Shown: positions 12,041 to 21,021 of the stretch, piece after piece
How positions within the stretch are numbered: position 1 is the first letter of the stretch
Layout of the letters: every line of letters begins with the position of its first letter
Assembly: GCA_959347315.1 (NCBI GenBank)
Contig: OY365810.1
Span: forward strand, 1,540,334 to 1,604,333
DNA length: 64,000 nucleotides
Source: Bimastos eiseni
Taxonomy: Eukaryota; Annelida; Clitellata; Crassiclitellata; Lumbricidae
Direction: 5' to 3'
Position numbers and translations under genes: made by a program
Notes under the pieces: generated by a model
What the model saw: only the letters and a program-made list of their open reading frames with translations
What the model was told of the DNA's origin: nothing
The model's database searches: none

Positions 12041-12618
12041 CCTAAGTTAGGTTAAAAAATGAAAAGGTAACCTATGTTTTGGTTGATTGCACCAGCTAGC
12101 AACTTTCTTATCTACTGACGATGTGTGACAAGGGGGAGAGGGGTCGACGAAATGTGACGTCACGTCTTCATATCAAAATACGTAATTTTATTAAAAACTT
12201 GCACTCATTTAAACAAGTTCCATTTAATTAGCAGTAGTTGTAAACAACACTAATTATGACTATGATAGTCTTCCATCCTGAGGGATGCATAAGAGTGTGG
12301 TCATTAGAGGCTACTTATTTCTCCTCTCCATTTTTTTCTTCGTTCTACTAGTATATTTTCAAATATTTTATTGCTATTATAATGTTTTTTGATAATTATA
12401 AGAAAATGTGTGTTACATGCTGAACATCTGGTTTGATTTGGGGGAGGGGTCAGGGCCTTGTGACGTGACGTCATATTTGAGGGAATTATGGCATTTGTGA
12501 CGACGTGTAGCGAAGAGGGAAGGGGTCAAAAATCGTCCAAAATTGTATGGCGTCATTCTTGGACGGCTTCCCTAGCGTCCAGGCACTTCTTTTTTACACT
12601 TTAAGCACTGGAAATAGG

Positions 12619-14576
12619 TAACAGGATTAAAATTTAAATCAAGCTCTGTCCAATCAATCATTGTGTTTTGCAACACACACACACAATGTATGTCAACCTG
12701 CATCCTATAAATCCACGTTTTCTAGGACAAGTGAAGTGTTTCGTATTTCATTAGTCAACTCGATGGATACTTAACCATGACACGTGCGGCGTGTATGCTA
12801 TCCGAAAATGACGTCCATGCACTTGACTTTGAACTTAGCTATTGACATTGAATGATTTGATCAGCTAGTTTGATTGTTCTAGTGTTCTCAGTGTTTGGTA
12901 ATCAGTGTATGTTGTTAAGCACTGGTGGTAGTAGTGCATGTTTCTTCTGGAAGGAAAGGATTAAAGACATCGATTCATTGTAAGAAACGATTAATTCACA
13001 ATCCGTAAACCTATGTTTGCAAATTCTAGAATCGAAAGTTTCTAAAGCAGAGGTTATCCATAAAGCTGAGAATTATAAGTTTTTTTATTATATATGCGTG
13101 ACGCTACAGAGGTTATCCATATATATTAGACGAAGAATAGATCACTCTAGTTGCACTGAATCATTCAACGGAGATCGTAGGTTGAGGAAGCTGTCGAACT
13201 GCTAGATGTTTTTTTGTGTATATTCGATATAAAAATCTCGGCAATATTTATCTGCGAGATGAGGATTCAATTTTGAAGGTAAGATATCTGTGTTAATACA
13301 AGATATTTTGTAATCTGATGTATTAGGCCTATATATCGACGGATTTGAGTCAGATAACGCATATCTTGAGGAATTACCAGGGTACCAATATGTGCTGTGT
13401 AACAGACATACATTGTAACACACTTACATGCATACAAAATTTAAATCTGGGTACATCTAGATGCGTTGGCCTTCATAGAGTCCAATTTTAAATGTCATAG
13501 TGAACAAGTAAAAATACATCTGCTACAAATTAGCAAACATAACTCTACAAAAGGATATGAGGAGGAAATAAATACATTAATACAGATTGCAGTTACTTTT
13601 CATGAAATGTCTGGCGACCGAAGTCATGAGGCAATTCATTTTTGAGACATGATTTCGTTGATTAGTTAATCAGATTGCAGAGTGTAATTAGATGTTCTGA
13701 TATTTGTGAAGGCAGTTACAAAAAGTTGGGACTGAGGAGCATTATTAAAAGAAAATTATCAGTATGTTCTTGCTTCGAATAAATTAGCTTGTTGGCAGTG
13801 TTTAAAGTGTAAAAAGAAGTACCTGGACCCTAGTGTCGAAGAGTTAAGAAGTAATTTAAAAGACTTCAGAGACAGTTCACCAACATAACGAATGGCTGAC
13901 GACATAATAGTCCACGTACTATGACCAAAAATTATTATTTGTCCACCGTAGGCCCTATTCGGTAAAACAGAAGTTGGAATAATGATAACTATGATGCCTG
14001 AATAGAAAACAGATTACGGAACGAAATTCTTCCAAAATAGGTAATGGGTCCTATATAGATGAGAATCATGCTTGCCGAAATGGAGGTTTGATTGATCAAA
14101 ATAGGCCTAGTTCTCGATAAACTGTATTTGCAAGCATTAAGATAACCAATCTAACGTCAATTTGAATAAACTGGCCTAAAATAACATTTGGTAGTGAACC
14201 TTTTTTGTCAGTTAACCATTGTTGTGATTTAATGCGCACAGATATTTCATTGCAAAGAAGGTAAAAATCTATAATCTATAGGACGACATTTTTTGGCGTA
14301 CTTTGTATGCCTTTGCGGACGTGCGTGTCCTAGTTAATTATTAAATAGCTTGAATTGCTGTCTGAGTCAAATACTTTTATTATTATGTCGGCTTCAAAAA
14401 TTCAAATACCTGCCACAGCCATAGAATACAATGTCTTGCTGCGGATAACGTACAGTAACCGTTCTGTATACGGTATGACCGGAATAAAGAAGCATCACTT
14501 GATATTCAAGAGATACGCTTAGTTATAGTAGAATTTCTTCAATAGTGTTTAAATATTAAGCTTATAGATGCACAGT
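12619..14576. other. No gene; paralogous host sequence
   Basis: No gene recognised. About 12745-13300 aligns by eye with 46310-46900: shared blocks include TCAGTGT..GGTAATCAGTG, AGACATCGATTCA and GTAAGAAACGATTA, and later a GAGATG(A/G)ATATTCAG-like stretch. It therefore belongs to the locally duplicated unit upstream of the kinase exons, and could hold 5' exons or promoter sequence that I cannot identify. Confidence 0.55.
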
Positions 14577-14584
14577 GTAACAAG

Positions 14585-15040
14585 CAGGCCCGTATCCAGA
14601 GGCAAAATCAAGATGAGGCAAACATCGCCTCCCAGTTCTCCGAGATTGGGGGGCAAACAGCCCTTAACGACAAGGGGTTCTGGGGGAGCGTCGAAAGCTC
14701 CCCCGCGGGTTCCAAGACGGAGCCCCATAAGGCTTTGCGATATTGAACATCTTATATTGAGTGCATTGTGAGCTCTTCCATGCCTCAAATTTGTCAACTA
14801 GAATTTCGAAAGAAAACTGTCTAAATCTCACCCAGCGGGGTCTGAGCGAAGTTCCAGGACGCTGCGCGATTTTGAGCATTTGATACCAAAATAAAGTGCA
14901 ATTTGGGCTCTTCTTTGCCTCACACTTTTCAACTATAATTTCGAAACATATGTGCCTAAATCGGATTTTTTTAAATTTTACGTCTTAAGATTTAAAATGA
15001 GTCAAATGTCTCGTCTTGCCTCCAAGTAGTTACGAGCCTG
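14585..15040. mobile_element. hAT-type MITE, 456 bp
   Basis: It is flanked by a perfect 8-bp direct repeat GTAACAAG (14577-14584 and 15041-15048). The ends are imperfect inverted repeats: CAGGCCCGTATCCAGAGGCA at the left and CAGGCTCGTAACTACTTGGA read inward from the right. The interior is non-coding; the short open frames there are chance. Confidence 0.85.
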
Positions 15041-15048
15041 GTAACAAG

Positions 15049-15851
15049 CAGTATGGATGGCATTTTATTGGGTTCAAAAACAAGAATCTGTTAATGAAAA
15101 ATGATTATTAAGACTGAAGCCTACTATGTTCACTTCGAACAGTTGTATTCGCTAACTTAGCCCGTATCATATTGTCCGGTGTACCTTTAATGAAACCAAG
15201 TGTAGGCTTAGACCTAAAATGTTTTCCAGTTTTAGATAATATATTTAATTTATCGTTTTAGTCTCAATTAAAATGTCACAGAATACGTTTAAATTTAGTC
15301 GGTTTAGACTTTAGAATATCAAAAAGTTTGTCAAACAGAAGCACACCTATAGTGAGAGCAATGCACCGGAAATTATTGTTAAAGTAACTTCTACATACAG
15401 TCTCTTGAGTTGATTCTTCCTGGCACATCTTGGATCGTAAGCCGTGTTGCCGATTTGTCTCATCTTGAACTTGATGTGACTGAATGTCAAACCGCAGTCA
15501 GTTAATTGTGAAGTGAAGATTGCTGCTAAAAGGAGTCCTCTTGGTTATGGCATTTCCATTATATTTGCATTGTTTTTTGCCTGACGTGTAAGCATTATTC
15601 CACAGTTTGAGATCTATTTGAAAATGCAGTTTCTAGCATAAAAGTTTAGAGTTATTAGCGAATAATTATAGGCGTTTTAATTCGGGCATTTAGCTTTGTG
15701 CAAAACGGGTAGATTTGGCACTTCGACAACATGGCTTCCAAGAAAGCTTCCTCCATATTTTTTAACACTTTCCATGAAAGCCATAAATTAGTTGAAATTA
15801 GACAACCAGTAATGTCATAGATGTTAAATTTGATTTGCTATCGTTTTTCAG
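15049..15851. other. No exon confirmed; 5' region of the kinase gene
   Basis: An ATG at 15731 opens a 29-codon frame (MASKKASSIFFNT, stop TAG at 15818-15820) that resembles the start of kinase exon 1 (MTVSKKFATFFTT). It could be a decayed upstream exon or a uORF. The acceptor TTTTTCAG ends at 15851. The same sequence occurs at 62875-63000 before the last kinase copy. Confidence 0.5.
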
Positions 15852-15861
15852 ATTCTTCATA

Positions 15862-16345
15862 ATGACTGTTTCCAAGAAGTTTGCCACATTTTTTACCACA
15901 GGAGCATCTGCTAATTTCGACTCTGACTTTTTCAGCAAATATACAACAACTGATTATTATTTGAGCAGAGGAGCATCTGGAAATGTGTACGGTCCAATTA
16001 AGAGGAAGAAAATGCAAATGGCAATTAAACAAATTACGTTCGCAGTTGGCAGAGTTACCGATGAATTCAAAAAGGACATCGAAGTTAGGCAACAAATCTG
16101 GACTTCGCTTGAACACAAACACTTAACTAGAATTCACGCGGTTTTTCTCGACCAACTTCCGAGAGGATTGTTCATTGTGATGGAATTCGCTGCTGGTGGT
16201 TCACTACGTGCAACCCTTGAATCTTTAGGGCCTGAAAATAGACTGCCGATTGTTGTTGTGACAAACTGGGCAAACCAGATTGCAGAGGGGATGCTGTATT
16301 TGCATGAGAAAAACATTGTTCATAGAGACTTGAAATCTTCAAATA
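15862..16345 (+). CDS. Kinase-NHL fusion gene, exon 1 (TKL/MLK-like kinase N-lobe to HRD loop)
   Basis: This is the first coding exon of a five-exon gene (1746 coding nt, 581 residues) that I assemble from phase-compatible exons. The start is the ATG at 15862, ten bases after an acceptor (TTTTTCAG/A). The exon encodes a protein kinase N-lobe and catalytic loop: a glycine loop SRGASGNVYG (residues 36-45, first Gly replaced by Ser), MAIK with K56, a candidate alpha-C Glu at 74, hinge VMEFAAGG, and HRDLKSSN (154-161). HRDLKSSN is typical of the TKL/MLK group. The product should phosphorylate Ser/Thr (inference from the group); targets are unknown. It ends in phase 1 at a GTGAGT donor. At least three decayed relatives lie in the window. 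Confidence 0.85.
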
Positions 16346-16691
16346 GTGAGTGAATTCATCGAAATCTTCTCAACTTCATCAACTGCGTTTTGTATTATTA
16401 ATGTATATGCATTATGCAACGATTTTGGACATCATAATTATTGTGTGACGTGTTCTAAATAAGACTCAAACAATGATAAATGGCATTGATGTGATCATCA
16501 AGTAGCGCTTTAAGAAATTGAATCGTTGATTTGTTGGCATTGAACAGCTCTAATCTATGAAAATAGTACAGCCTAGCTAGAACCTGGCGATGTTTACTTG
16601 GTTAACTTTCTGCACCTACTACAAACGTTTTAGGCCTAGAAACAAAATCATATCGATCATTAGACATCTATTGTTATTTTATTGTGTGTAG

Positions 16692-16875
16692 TTTTGCTGA
16701 TGGATCCTTTCGATGCTAGTAACCCTTACAGGATGGTGACTCTGAAGATTGCAGACTTCGATGAAGTCAAAGAACAAGACCATACGACTACTATGTCATT
16801 TGTAGGAACATGTGCTTACATGGCACCTGAAGTTCTTCAAAACCAAAGGTTTTCCAAAGCCAGTGACGTATGGAG
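16692..16875 (+). CDS. Kinase-NHL fusion gene, exon 2 (activation segment)
   Basis: The acceptor TGTGTAG/T and donor GAG/GTGAGT bound a 184-nt exon entering in phase 1 and leaving in phase 2. It encodes the end of the catalytic loop (ILLMDP), the metal-binding motif as DFD at residues 183-185 instead of DFG, a Thr-rich activation loop (QDHTTTMSFVGT), the APE motif (206-208) and the start of DVW. The Mg-binding Asp is kept; only the Gly is replaced. The same DFD appears in the related exons at 41066 and 63480, so it is a family trait and not an error. Confidence 0.85.
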
Positions 16876-17562
16876 GTGAGTCTATCCTATTGCAGTGCAT
16901 TCATATCTAATATTTATTTCCGTTGTTATGTTGCTCTACATTTGTAATAGGGGCTCACGGATTGCATCTAACGAGAAACGATTCAAGCTAAAAACATTAT
17001 CTGCATTGTCTTGCCCGTTGGAGATCAGACGTCGAGGATCTCTATGAGACTGAGATGTGTAGGCCTACTTATCCGATCGGATGCGACATGTTTCATAAAG
17101 TAGCAAAATATTCTTTACTCACAAACTGATCATTATAGGCCTACGACTTAATTCTTCTTATGTCGGAATTCCATGCGTAGCCTCTGCTGGCAAAGATAAA
17201 TTTCAGATAAATTTTACGTCATTTGACGACCAATTCGTCAGATGAAAACCTCTTTCAAACTTTACGGAATCTTGTTTTTACCAGAAGTCACACAATCTTA
17301 GGACTAAGACTTGAGACTACCATAAAAACTGTTTGTGGTTTGAAATAGACAATAGTCTTTTCTTTAATGGCGGCGCAACAAGAATCGTCATGAATAATAA
17401 GTATTGTGCTACGTTATGGTATACATGTAATATTTATGCAACATTCCATAATTTTATCATACAAATTCGCTACATCATTTGTTTTTACTAGACTTTACGG
17501 TGTGATCTTCATTATTGTGTCGTTCAGGTATTGATAGATTACTTACTACTCTTGCATTTTAG

Positions 17563-17711
17563 CTATGGAGTGGTGTTTTGGGAGATCCTATCTGGAGACA
17601 TTCCGTATAAAGGTCTGGAACCACATATGATTATTCATAAATCGATGAGAGGGGAGTTGCATAATTTACCTATAGGAGAGTTCTTTCCAGAAGGTCACCA
17701 GCTTCTTAGAA
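17563..17711 (+). CDS. Kinase-NHL fusion gene, exon 3 (kinase C-lobe)
   Basis: The acceptor CATTTTAG/C joins the split Ser codon after DVW, and the donor is GAA/GTGAGT (phase 1). It encodes SYGVVFWEILSGDIPYKG, the alpha-F region of kinase subdomain IX, then a C-lobe stretch ending GHQLLR. A related exon with a stop is at 54877-55018. Confidence 0.85.
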
Positions 17712-18220
17712 GTGAGTTGAAATTGTGTATTAGAAATTCTTCCTTCTTTATTGAGTTGCATGTAATTCAAATGAAAACGTCAATCTTGATGACTGAGGCA
17801 CTAAATACAAAATTCTATTTTAATGGTGTACTTTAAATCTATCGTTCGCCCCATATGCAGTTTGTTAAATAAAGACTATAGCCTACTTGCACTTACTTAG
17901 GCCTTCTTACTAACTAACTTTCTTACTAAATTTATAGAAGCAGTGGATTAACCATAATTGATGTCCCGCGAGCTTTGGTAAATTTACTCAATAAATACCG
18001 ATCTGTATTCCACGGCATTTTTTCACAACACAAGCTATTTGGTATTTCTGTAAAATCTTCTGAAAAATATAGTAATGATTGAAGTCATACTTGGCTTTGC
18101 TTGGCGAGCGATCCTTTCTCAGAGGTGAGACTTTATCTTGCATGTATTAATAATAAATAATCATTAGTCGTCGGAGAGAAGTAATACCTGAACTCATTAC
18201 GCATCATTGTTTACATGTAG

Positions 18221-18289
18221 AATGCTGGAAGTTGGCCTACGAGGAAAGACCGTCGTTCAACGACATTTCGGGTCTCCTATATTCTATAC
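18221..18289 (+). CDS. Kinase-NHL fusion gene, exon 4 (kinase subdomain XI)
   Basis: A 69-nt exon between acceptor ACATGTAG/A and donor C/GTATGT. It encodes CWKLAYEERPSFNDISGLL, the conserved CW...RPSF end of a kinase domain, and leaves in phase 1. An equally long, decayed relative lies at 56306-56374. The 16.9-kb Polinton starts 11 bp after this exon, so the following intron is now about 18 kb. Confidence 0.8.
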
Positions 18290-18300
18290 GTATGTACACC

Positions 18301-18530
18301 AGCAGCATATAGGGCGAACAGACTTGTACGCGTGCACGCGCGCAGGGCGAACATACTTTACAATGCGAACATACTTCACAATGTGAACAGACTTGTACGC
18401 GTGCACGCACGCAGGGCGAACATACTTCACAACCACCTAGCACCCACCGAGGAGCCCGAAGGGACGGCCAACACCCTCGCCGGCCAGGGCGCTCCTATTA
18501 GACATATTAGCTATATTGGATATACCTGAG
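18301..18530. repeat. Polinton left terminal inverted repeat (230 bp)
   Basis: It matches 34991-35220 in inverted orientation with about three mismatches. It contains an internal direct repeat: GAACAGACTTGTACGCGTGC at about 18317 and again at about 18385, each followed by a GCAGGGCGAACATACTT-like block. The GTACGCGTGCAC core is nearly palindromic. The termini of protein-primed replicons are replication origins; that role is inferred here. Confidence 0.95.
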
Positions 18531-18556
18531 CTGTTTACAATACGAAGGGGCAAAAC

Positions 18557-18886
18557 ATGAACCCATCATCATTGATCCAAACAGCACTTGATGTCGTAAA
18601 TAAATCACCACAGGTTGTTAGGAAAGCCAGCTCATTGCCGGCACATGTACAACGACGTCTGGGTATTAAACCAAAGTTCTTAAACGAACTTCGGGACCTT
18701 AACAAAGATGTGTTGGATTATGAAGGATGGTTATGGGCTGAACACGAAATATATTTTCATGATACCTTCTCTTCTCATATGCTCGCTGCTATAAGGTATA
18801 TGAAGAAGAAAGGGTGGTGCTTAGCTGAAGACGAAATTTTATATGATGAGTTTTTATGGGACCGAGCGAGGTGGCTGGTACGATGA
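18557..18886 (+). CDS. Polinton hypothetical protein, 109 aa
   Basis: The first gene inside the left TIR, with an ATG at 18557 and 109 residues. It has no motif I recognise. The N-terminal third is basic (KSPQVVRKASSL); the remainder is rich in Trp, Tyr and acidic residues (WLWAEHEIYFHD, KKGWCLAEDEILYDEFLWD), suggesting a small helical protein. Terminal positions in adintoviruses often carry lineage-specific accessory genes, so an accessory or host-interaction role is only a guess. It shares no operon-like overlap with neighbours. Confidence 0.5.
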   Translation: MNPSSLIQTALDVVNKSPQVVRKASSLPAHVQRRLGIKPKFLNELRDLNKDVLDYEGWLWAEHEIYFHDTFSSHMLAAIRYMKKKGWCLAEDEILYDEFLWDRARWLVR

Positions 18887-19208
18887 CTGGTACCGTACAT
18901 ACGAAGAAGATTAATGCGGTCCAATTGCCAACCATCGAATTACCGGCGAAGGCACCATCCGCCATCCACCAAAGCCGAAGGGACGGCCACACCCTCGCCA
19001 GCCCCAGGCTCTATTAGACTATGATAGAAGTAAATGGGCCTCACCTCAGCATCTAGAAGTAGGTTTAAGGTTAAGCCGTTTCGCCCTGGTAGGGCTCATC
19101 AGAATACCTATCAGGTATTGACGGCCTCCCCGTCAACCGGGGTTCTTATGGCCTCAGAAGCGCAGGAGCTGGAGACTAACTCTACAGCGGAAGACTGGTG
19201 TCTTGAGA
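18887..19208. repeat. Non-coding; degenerate copy of the inner TIR
   Basis: About 18960-19015 repeats the inner part of the left TIR in direct orientation: CCGAAGGGACGGCCACACCC here against CCGAAGGGACGGCCAACACC in the TIR (about 18447), each followed by TCGCC and, further on, CTATTAGAC. This suggests a slipped duplication of terminal sequence. No gene is seen. Confidence 0.6.
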
Positions 19209-19580
19209 CTAAAAGTCCATCTCGTATTCACCGTTTTCGTCTTCAGGTTCCGAATCAGATGACGGACATTCTGCGCCAGTGCGAAGTGCCAAGACTTCGG
19301 CTTCAATCTTTTGACGTAAAAGTCCAATTTCTTTAAACTTTTTTACCATTTCTCGCAGACGCTGCTTTTTTTTGCGATAATTTTGCTTAATACGGCGCAA
19401 CTGCTCTTCTTTCGCTTTTAACTCTTCGTTACTGAATGTATTCACTTTCTTTTCACCAACGTCTGCAGGAAGTCTTCTTCTTTGTTCATGGTCCGACCGA
19501 GGTGGCAACAGCAAAAACTCGAAAAAATCTGTCGGCTGTCCTCCTATGTAAAATTTACGTGTAATCGCGCTGCATCGTTT
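19209..19580 (-). CDS. Basic coiled-coil (bZIP-like) protein, start codon unclear
   Basis: The open frame on the minus strand has no ATG before its stop; the nearest initiators would be TTG/CTG codons near 19514. It is therefore a spliced exon, a non-ATG start or a decayed 5' end. The product has a Lys/Arg-rich helix (LRRIKQNYRKKKQRLREMVK) running into a heptad-like stretch (LLRQKIEAEVLAL) and an acidic tail (SSDSEPEDENGEYEMDF). A basic region followed by leucine heptads recalls bZIP DNA-binding proteins, but the segment is short. It points away from the protease/fibre genes. A regulatory role is speculative. Confidence 0.4.
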   Translation of the reverse strand, partial: KRCSAITRKFYIGGQPTDFFEFLLLPPRSDHEQRRRLPADVGEKKVNTFSNEELKAKEEQLRRIKQNYRKKKQRLREMVKKFKEIGLLRQKIEAEVLALRTGAECPSSDSEPEDENGEYEMDF

Positions 19581-20143
19581 CTTTTATACTCATGTAGTAG
19601 AACATGCTAGAAGGCTGATGCAATGCCGTGCAACCTGTACCAGTACGGCAATTATAAGACTGGCCCAACACAGACGTCAGACGTATGCGGCTGGGCGTAC
19701 ATGTATACACAGGTCCGAGTGTGACAAGTGTGACAGATTTTCAGAAAAGTTGTCACGTTTTAAACAACTGTCACACTACTAAACGAAGTATCAGAAGACA
19801 TGCAATCCGTCAGATCATTCGAGAACGATATGATGAAATAGCCCAATTAGTCACCATCAGCCGATGGGCGCAAACAAGGATGTAAGCAGGAATAAGGGCG
19901 TTCCTACGCACAAACCGAGCCAATCACCTACTGAAGACGGTCGAACATTCGAGATGCCACTTCTGTCAGCTTGTTTACGAACTGACGAAAAACTTTGTAG
20001 CTGACAAACTGACCTACATGTATATCCTGACAAGGTGACCTATTTCTGAACAGCACCTATAAAACGTGAATCGTAGTGGCGCGACCCGCCCGTTCTCGAT
20101 TTCAGAATTCACAATTAAACACGGGCAGACTCAAATAAATACA
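19581..20143. other. Non-coding or decayed; possible zinc-finger traces
   Basis: No intact gene. Around 19620-19800 different frames show Cys pairs (CDKC) and His-rich pieces that could be a frameshifted C2H2-type protein, but I cannot align a full finger. The 3' part probably holds the promoter for the secreted-protein gene at 20144. Confidence 0.35.
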
Positions 20144-20518
20144 ATGGCTGGCTTTCACTTTGCGTTAATACTACTGGTCATACTGACCGCAGAAGGTAGA
20201 AGGCTTTCGAATGTAATTGTTGTCAACCCGTCGCCCTTTAGCGGGTGCGACCTCGTATCATTGACAACGTATTCCCCCATAGAATCCAGCGTGACATATA
20301 CCGAGTATTACCCCGACTATGAAAATAGAACAATCCTATGAAATACTTACACAATCACAGGCGCCACCTGTTCGACTTTGTGGGGAGAAATAGCCAACCT
20401 CGACACGATTCCGTATACATACCAAAACCTCCAATTCCGCTGCGCGTGTCGAGGTGCGTTAGATATTGGGGCGGACCAGAGGGACTGCAAATTGTATGTC
20501 TGGCGCTGTAAAAAGTAG
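20144..20518 (+). pseudogene. Small secreted Cys-containing protein with one in-frame TGA
   Basis: The ATG at 20144 opens with a strong signal peptide (AGFHFALILLVILTAEG, cleavage probably before RR). A Ser/Thr/Tyr-rich region follows up to a TGA at 20339-20341. The same frame then stays open for 58 more codons to TAG at 20516-20518, with several Cys (CSTLWGE, FRCACRG, DQRDCKLYVWRC). Continued coding character past the TGA suggests a single nonsense change or readthrough. It lies 41 bp before the protease. It may be a virion surface or secreted accessory factor; I recognise no family. Confidence 0.55.
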
Positions 20519-20559
20519 ATACCACTATTAATAGAACATATTCGTCGAATACAAATAAA

Positions 20560-20988
20560 ATGAGTTTCGAAAGCATTAAAGAAATCGATGTTTGCGGGGT
20601 TGTGTTACCAAATGCCCCCCTATCAAATATACAACTGTTGGAAGCCGCGAAGAAGATGAAGATTCGGAACTTTAAAGGTGTGTTCCTTCGTGACGAGATA
20701 TCTCGGGAAAAGCCAAAATCAATCGAGTGTGGCATCCTTAATTTGGACGATTCTAACGGGAGTGGGACTCATTGGGTAGCTTGGATTAAGAGACGCGATG
20801 TAAAACACTATTTTGATAGTTACGGGCTCCCTCCGCCTACCGAGTTACTGAATTACTTGCACAGCCCCGTGTATTACAACAGCGAACGAATACAGCCTGA
20901 CAATGAAGTGTTTTGCGGCCACTTGTGCTTGTACGTGCTGGCAAAGACTGACGTTAATTTTCAAGCAGTTATAAACGGTTTGCATTAA
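20560..20988 (+). CDS. PRO: Adenain-like cysteine protease (capsid maturation)
   Basis: A 142-residue C5/C48-type (adenain-like) protease. The catalytic His is in GTHWVAW (H71), the acidic residue in YFDSYG (D86), the oxyanion Gln at Q112 and the nucleophile in FCGHLCLYVL (C119). The Q-to-C spacing of seven equals that of adenovirus adenain as I recall it. In Polintons this enzyme is expected to process virion proteins during capsid maturation. It is followed 33 bp later by the fibre gene on the same strand. The frame is intact, and all catalytic residues are present. Confidence 0.9.
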   Translation: MSFESIKEIDVCGVVLPNAPLSNIQLLEAAKKMKIRNFKGVFLRDEISREKPKSIECGILNLDDSNGSGTHWVAWIKRRDVKHYFDSYGLPPPTELLNYLHSPVYYNSERIQPDNEVFCGHLCLYVLAKTDVNFQAVINGLH

Positions 20989-21021
20989 TATTGAACAGAT
21001 GGAATATTATCCTATAGAAAA

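Larger units (their letters stand above)
10802..12116. mobile_element. Deletion-derived mini-Polinton (1.3 kb) with 6-bp TSD
   Basis: The element starts AGTAGATAAG and ends CTTATCTACT, so it has Polinton-type AG...CT ends. It is flanked by a perfect 6-bp direct repeat GACGAT (10796-10801, 12117-12122), the duplication length known for Polintons. Terminal inverted repeats are 90 bp (10802-10891 and 12027-12116) with three mismatches that I see. The only coding content is the decayed 5' end of a Polinton-type polymerase gene (11248-12040). All capsid, integrase and ATPase genes are missing, so it is an internal-deletion derivative moved in trans or fossilised after deletion. Confidence 0.85.
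10740..12576. mobile_element. MITE-like element nested in the hAT element
   Basis: The left end CTAGGGTCCGTCCATATATG and the right end, inverted CTAGGGAAGCCGTCCAAGAA, look like divergent terminal inverted repeats. Internally, GGGTCACAAATTTGTGACGA and TTTGTGACGACGTGT-type blocks with GACGTCA motifs recur near both ends. A TA dinucleotide flanks each side (possible TA target site), but this is weak. It was itself entered by the mini-Polinton. Confidence 0.5.
10004..12610. mobile_element. Non-autonomous hAT-type element with nested insertions
   Basis: It is bounded by a perfect 8-bp direct repeat GAAATAGG (9996-10003 and 12611-12618). The ends are imperfect inverted repeats: CAGGGCTTAAAATGT at the left and, read inward on the minus strand, CAGTGCTTAAAGTGT at the right, each followed further in by GTGCCTGGAC. 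CAG-type ends plus an 8-bp target duplication are typical of hAT elements. No transposase of its own is visible. Most of its length is later insertions (10740-12576 and, within that, 10802-12116). Confidence 0.8.

Noticed and set aside
18237..18443. Open frame on the minus strand encoding repeated VCSPC motifs
   Set aside because: It lies inside the Polinton TIR and exon 4; the Cys repeats come from the repeated TIR units, and the mirrored TIR gives the same frame.
19685..19885. 66-codon plus-strand frame as a gene
   Set aside because: The only suggestive features (Cys/His pieces) are spread over several frames; at best a decayed zinc finger.
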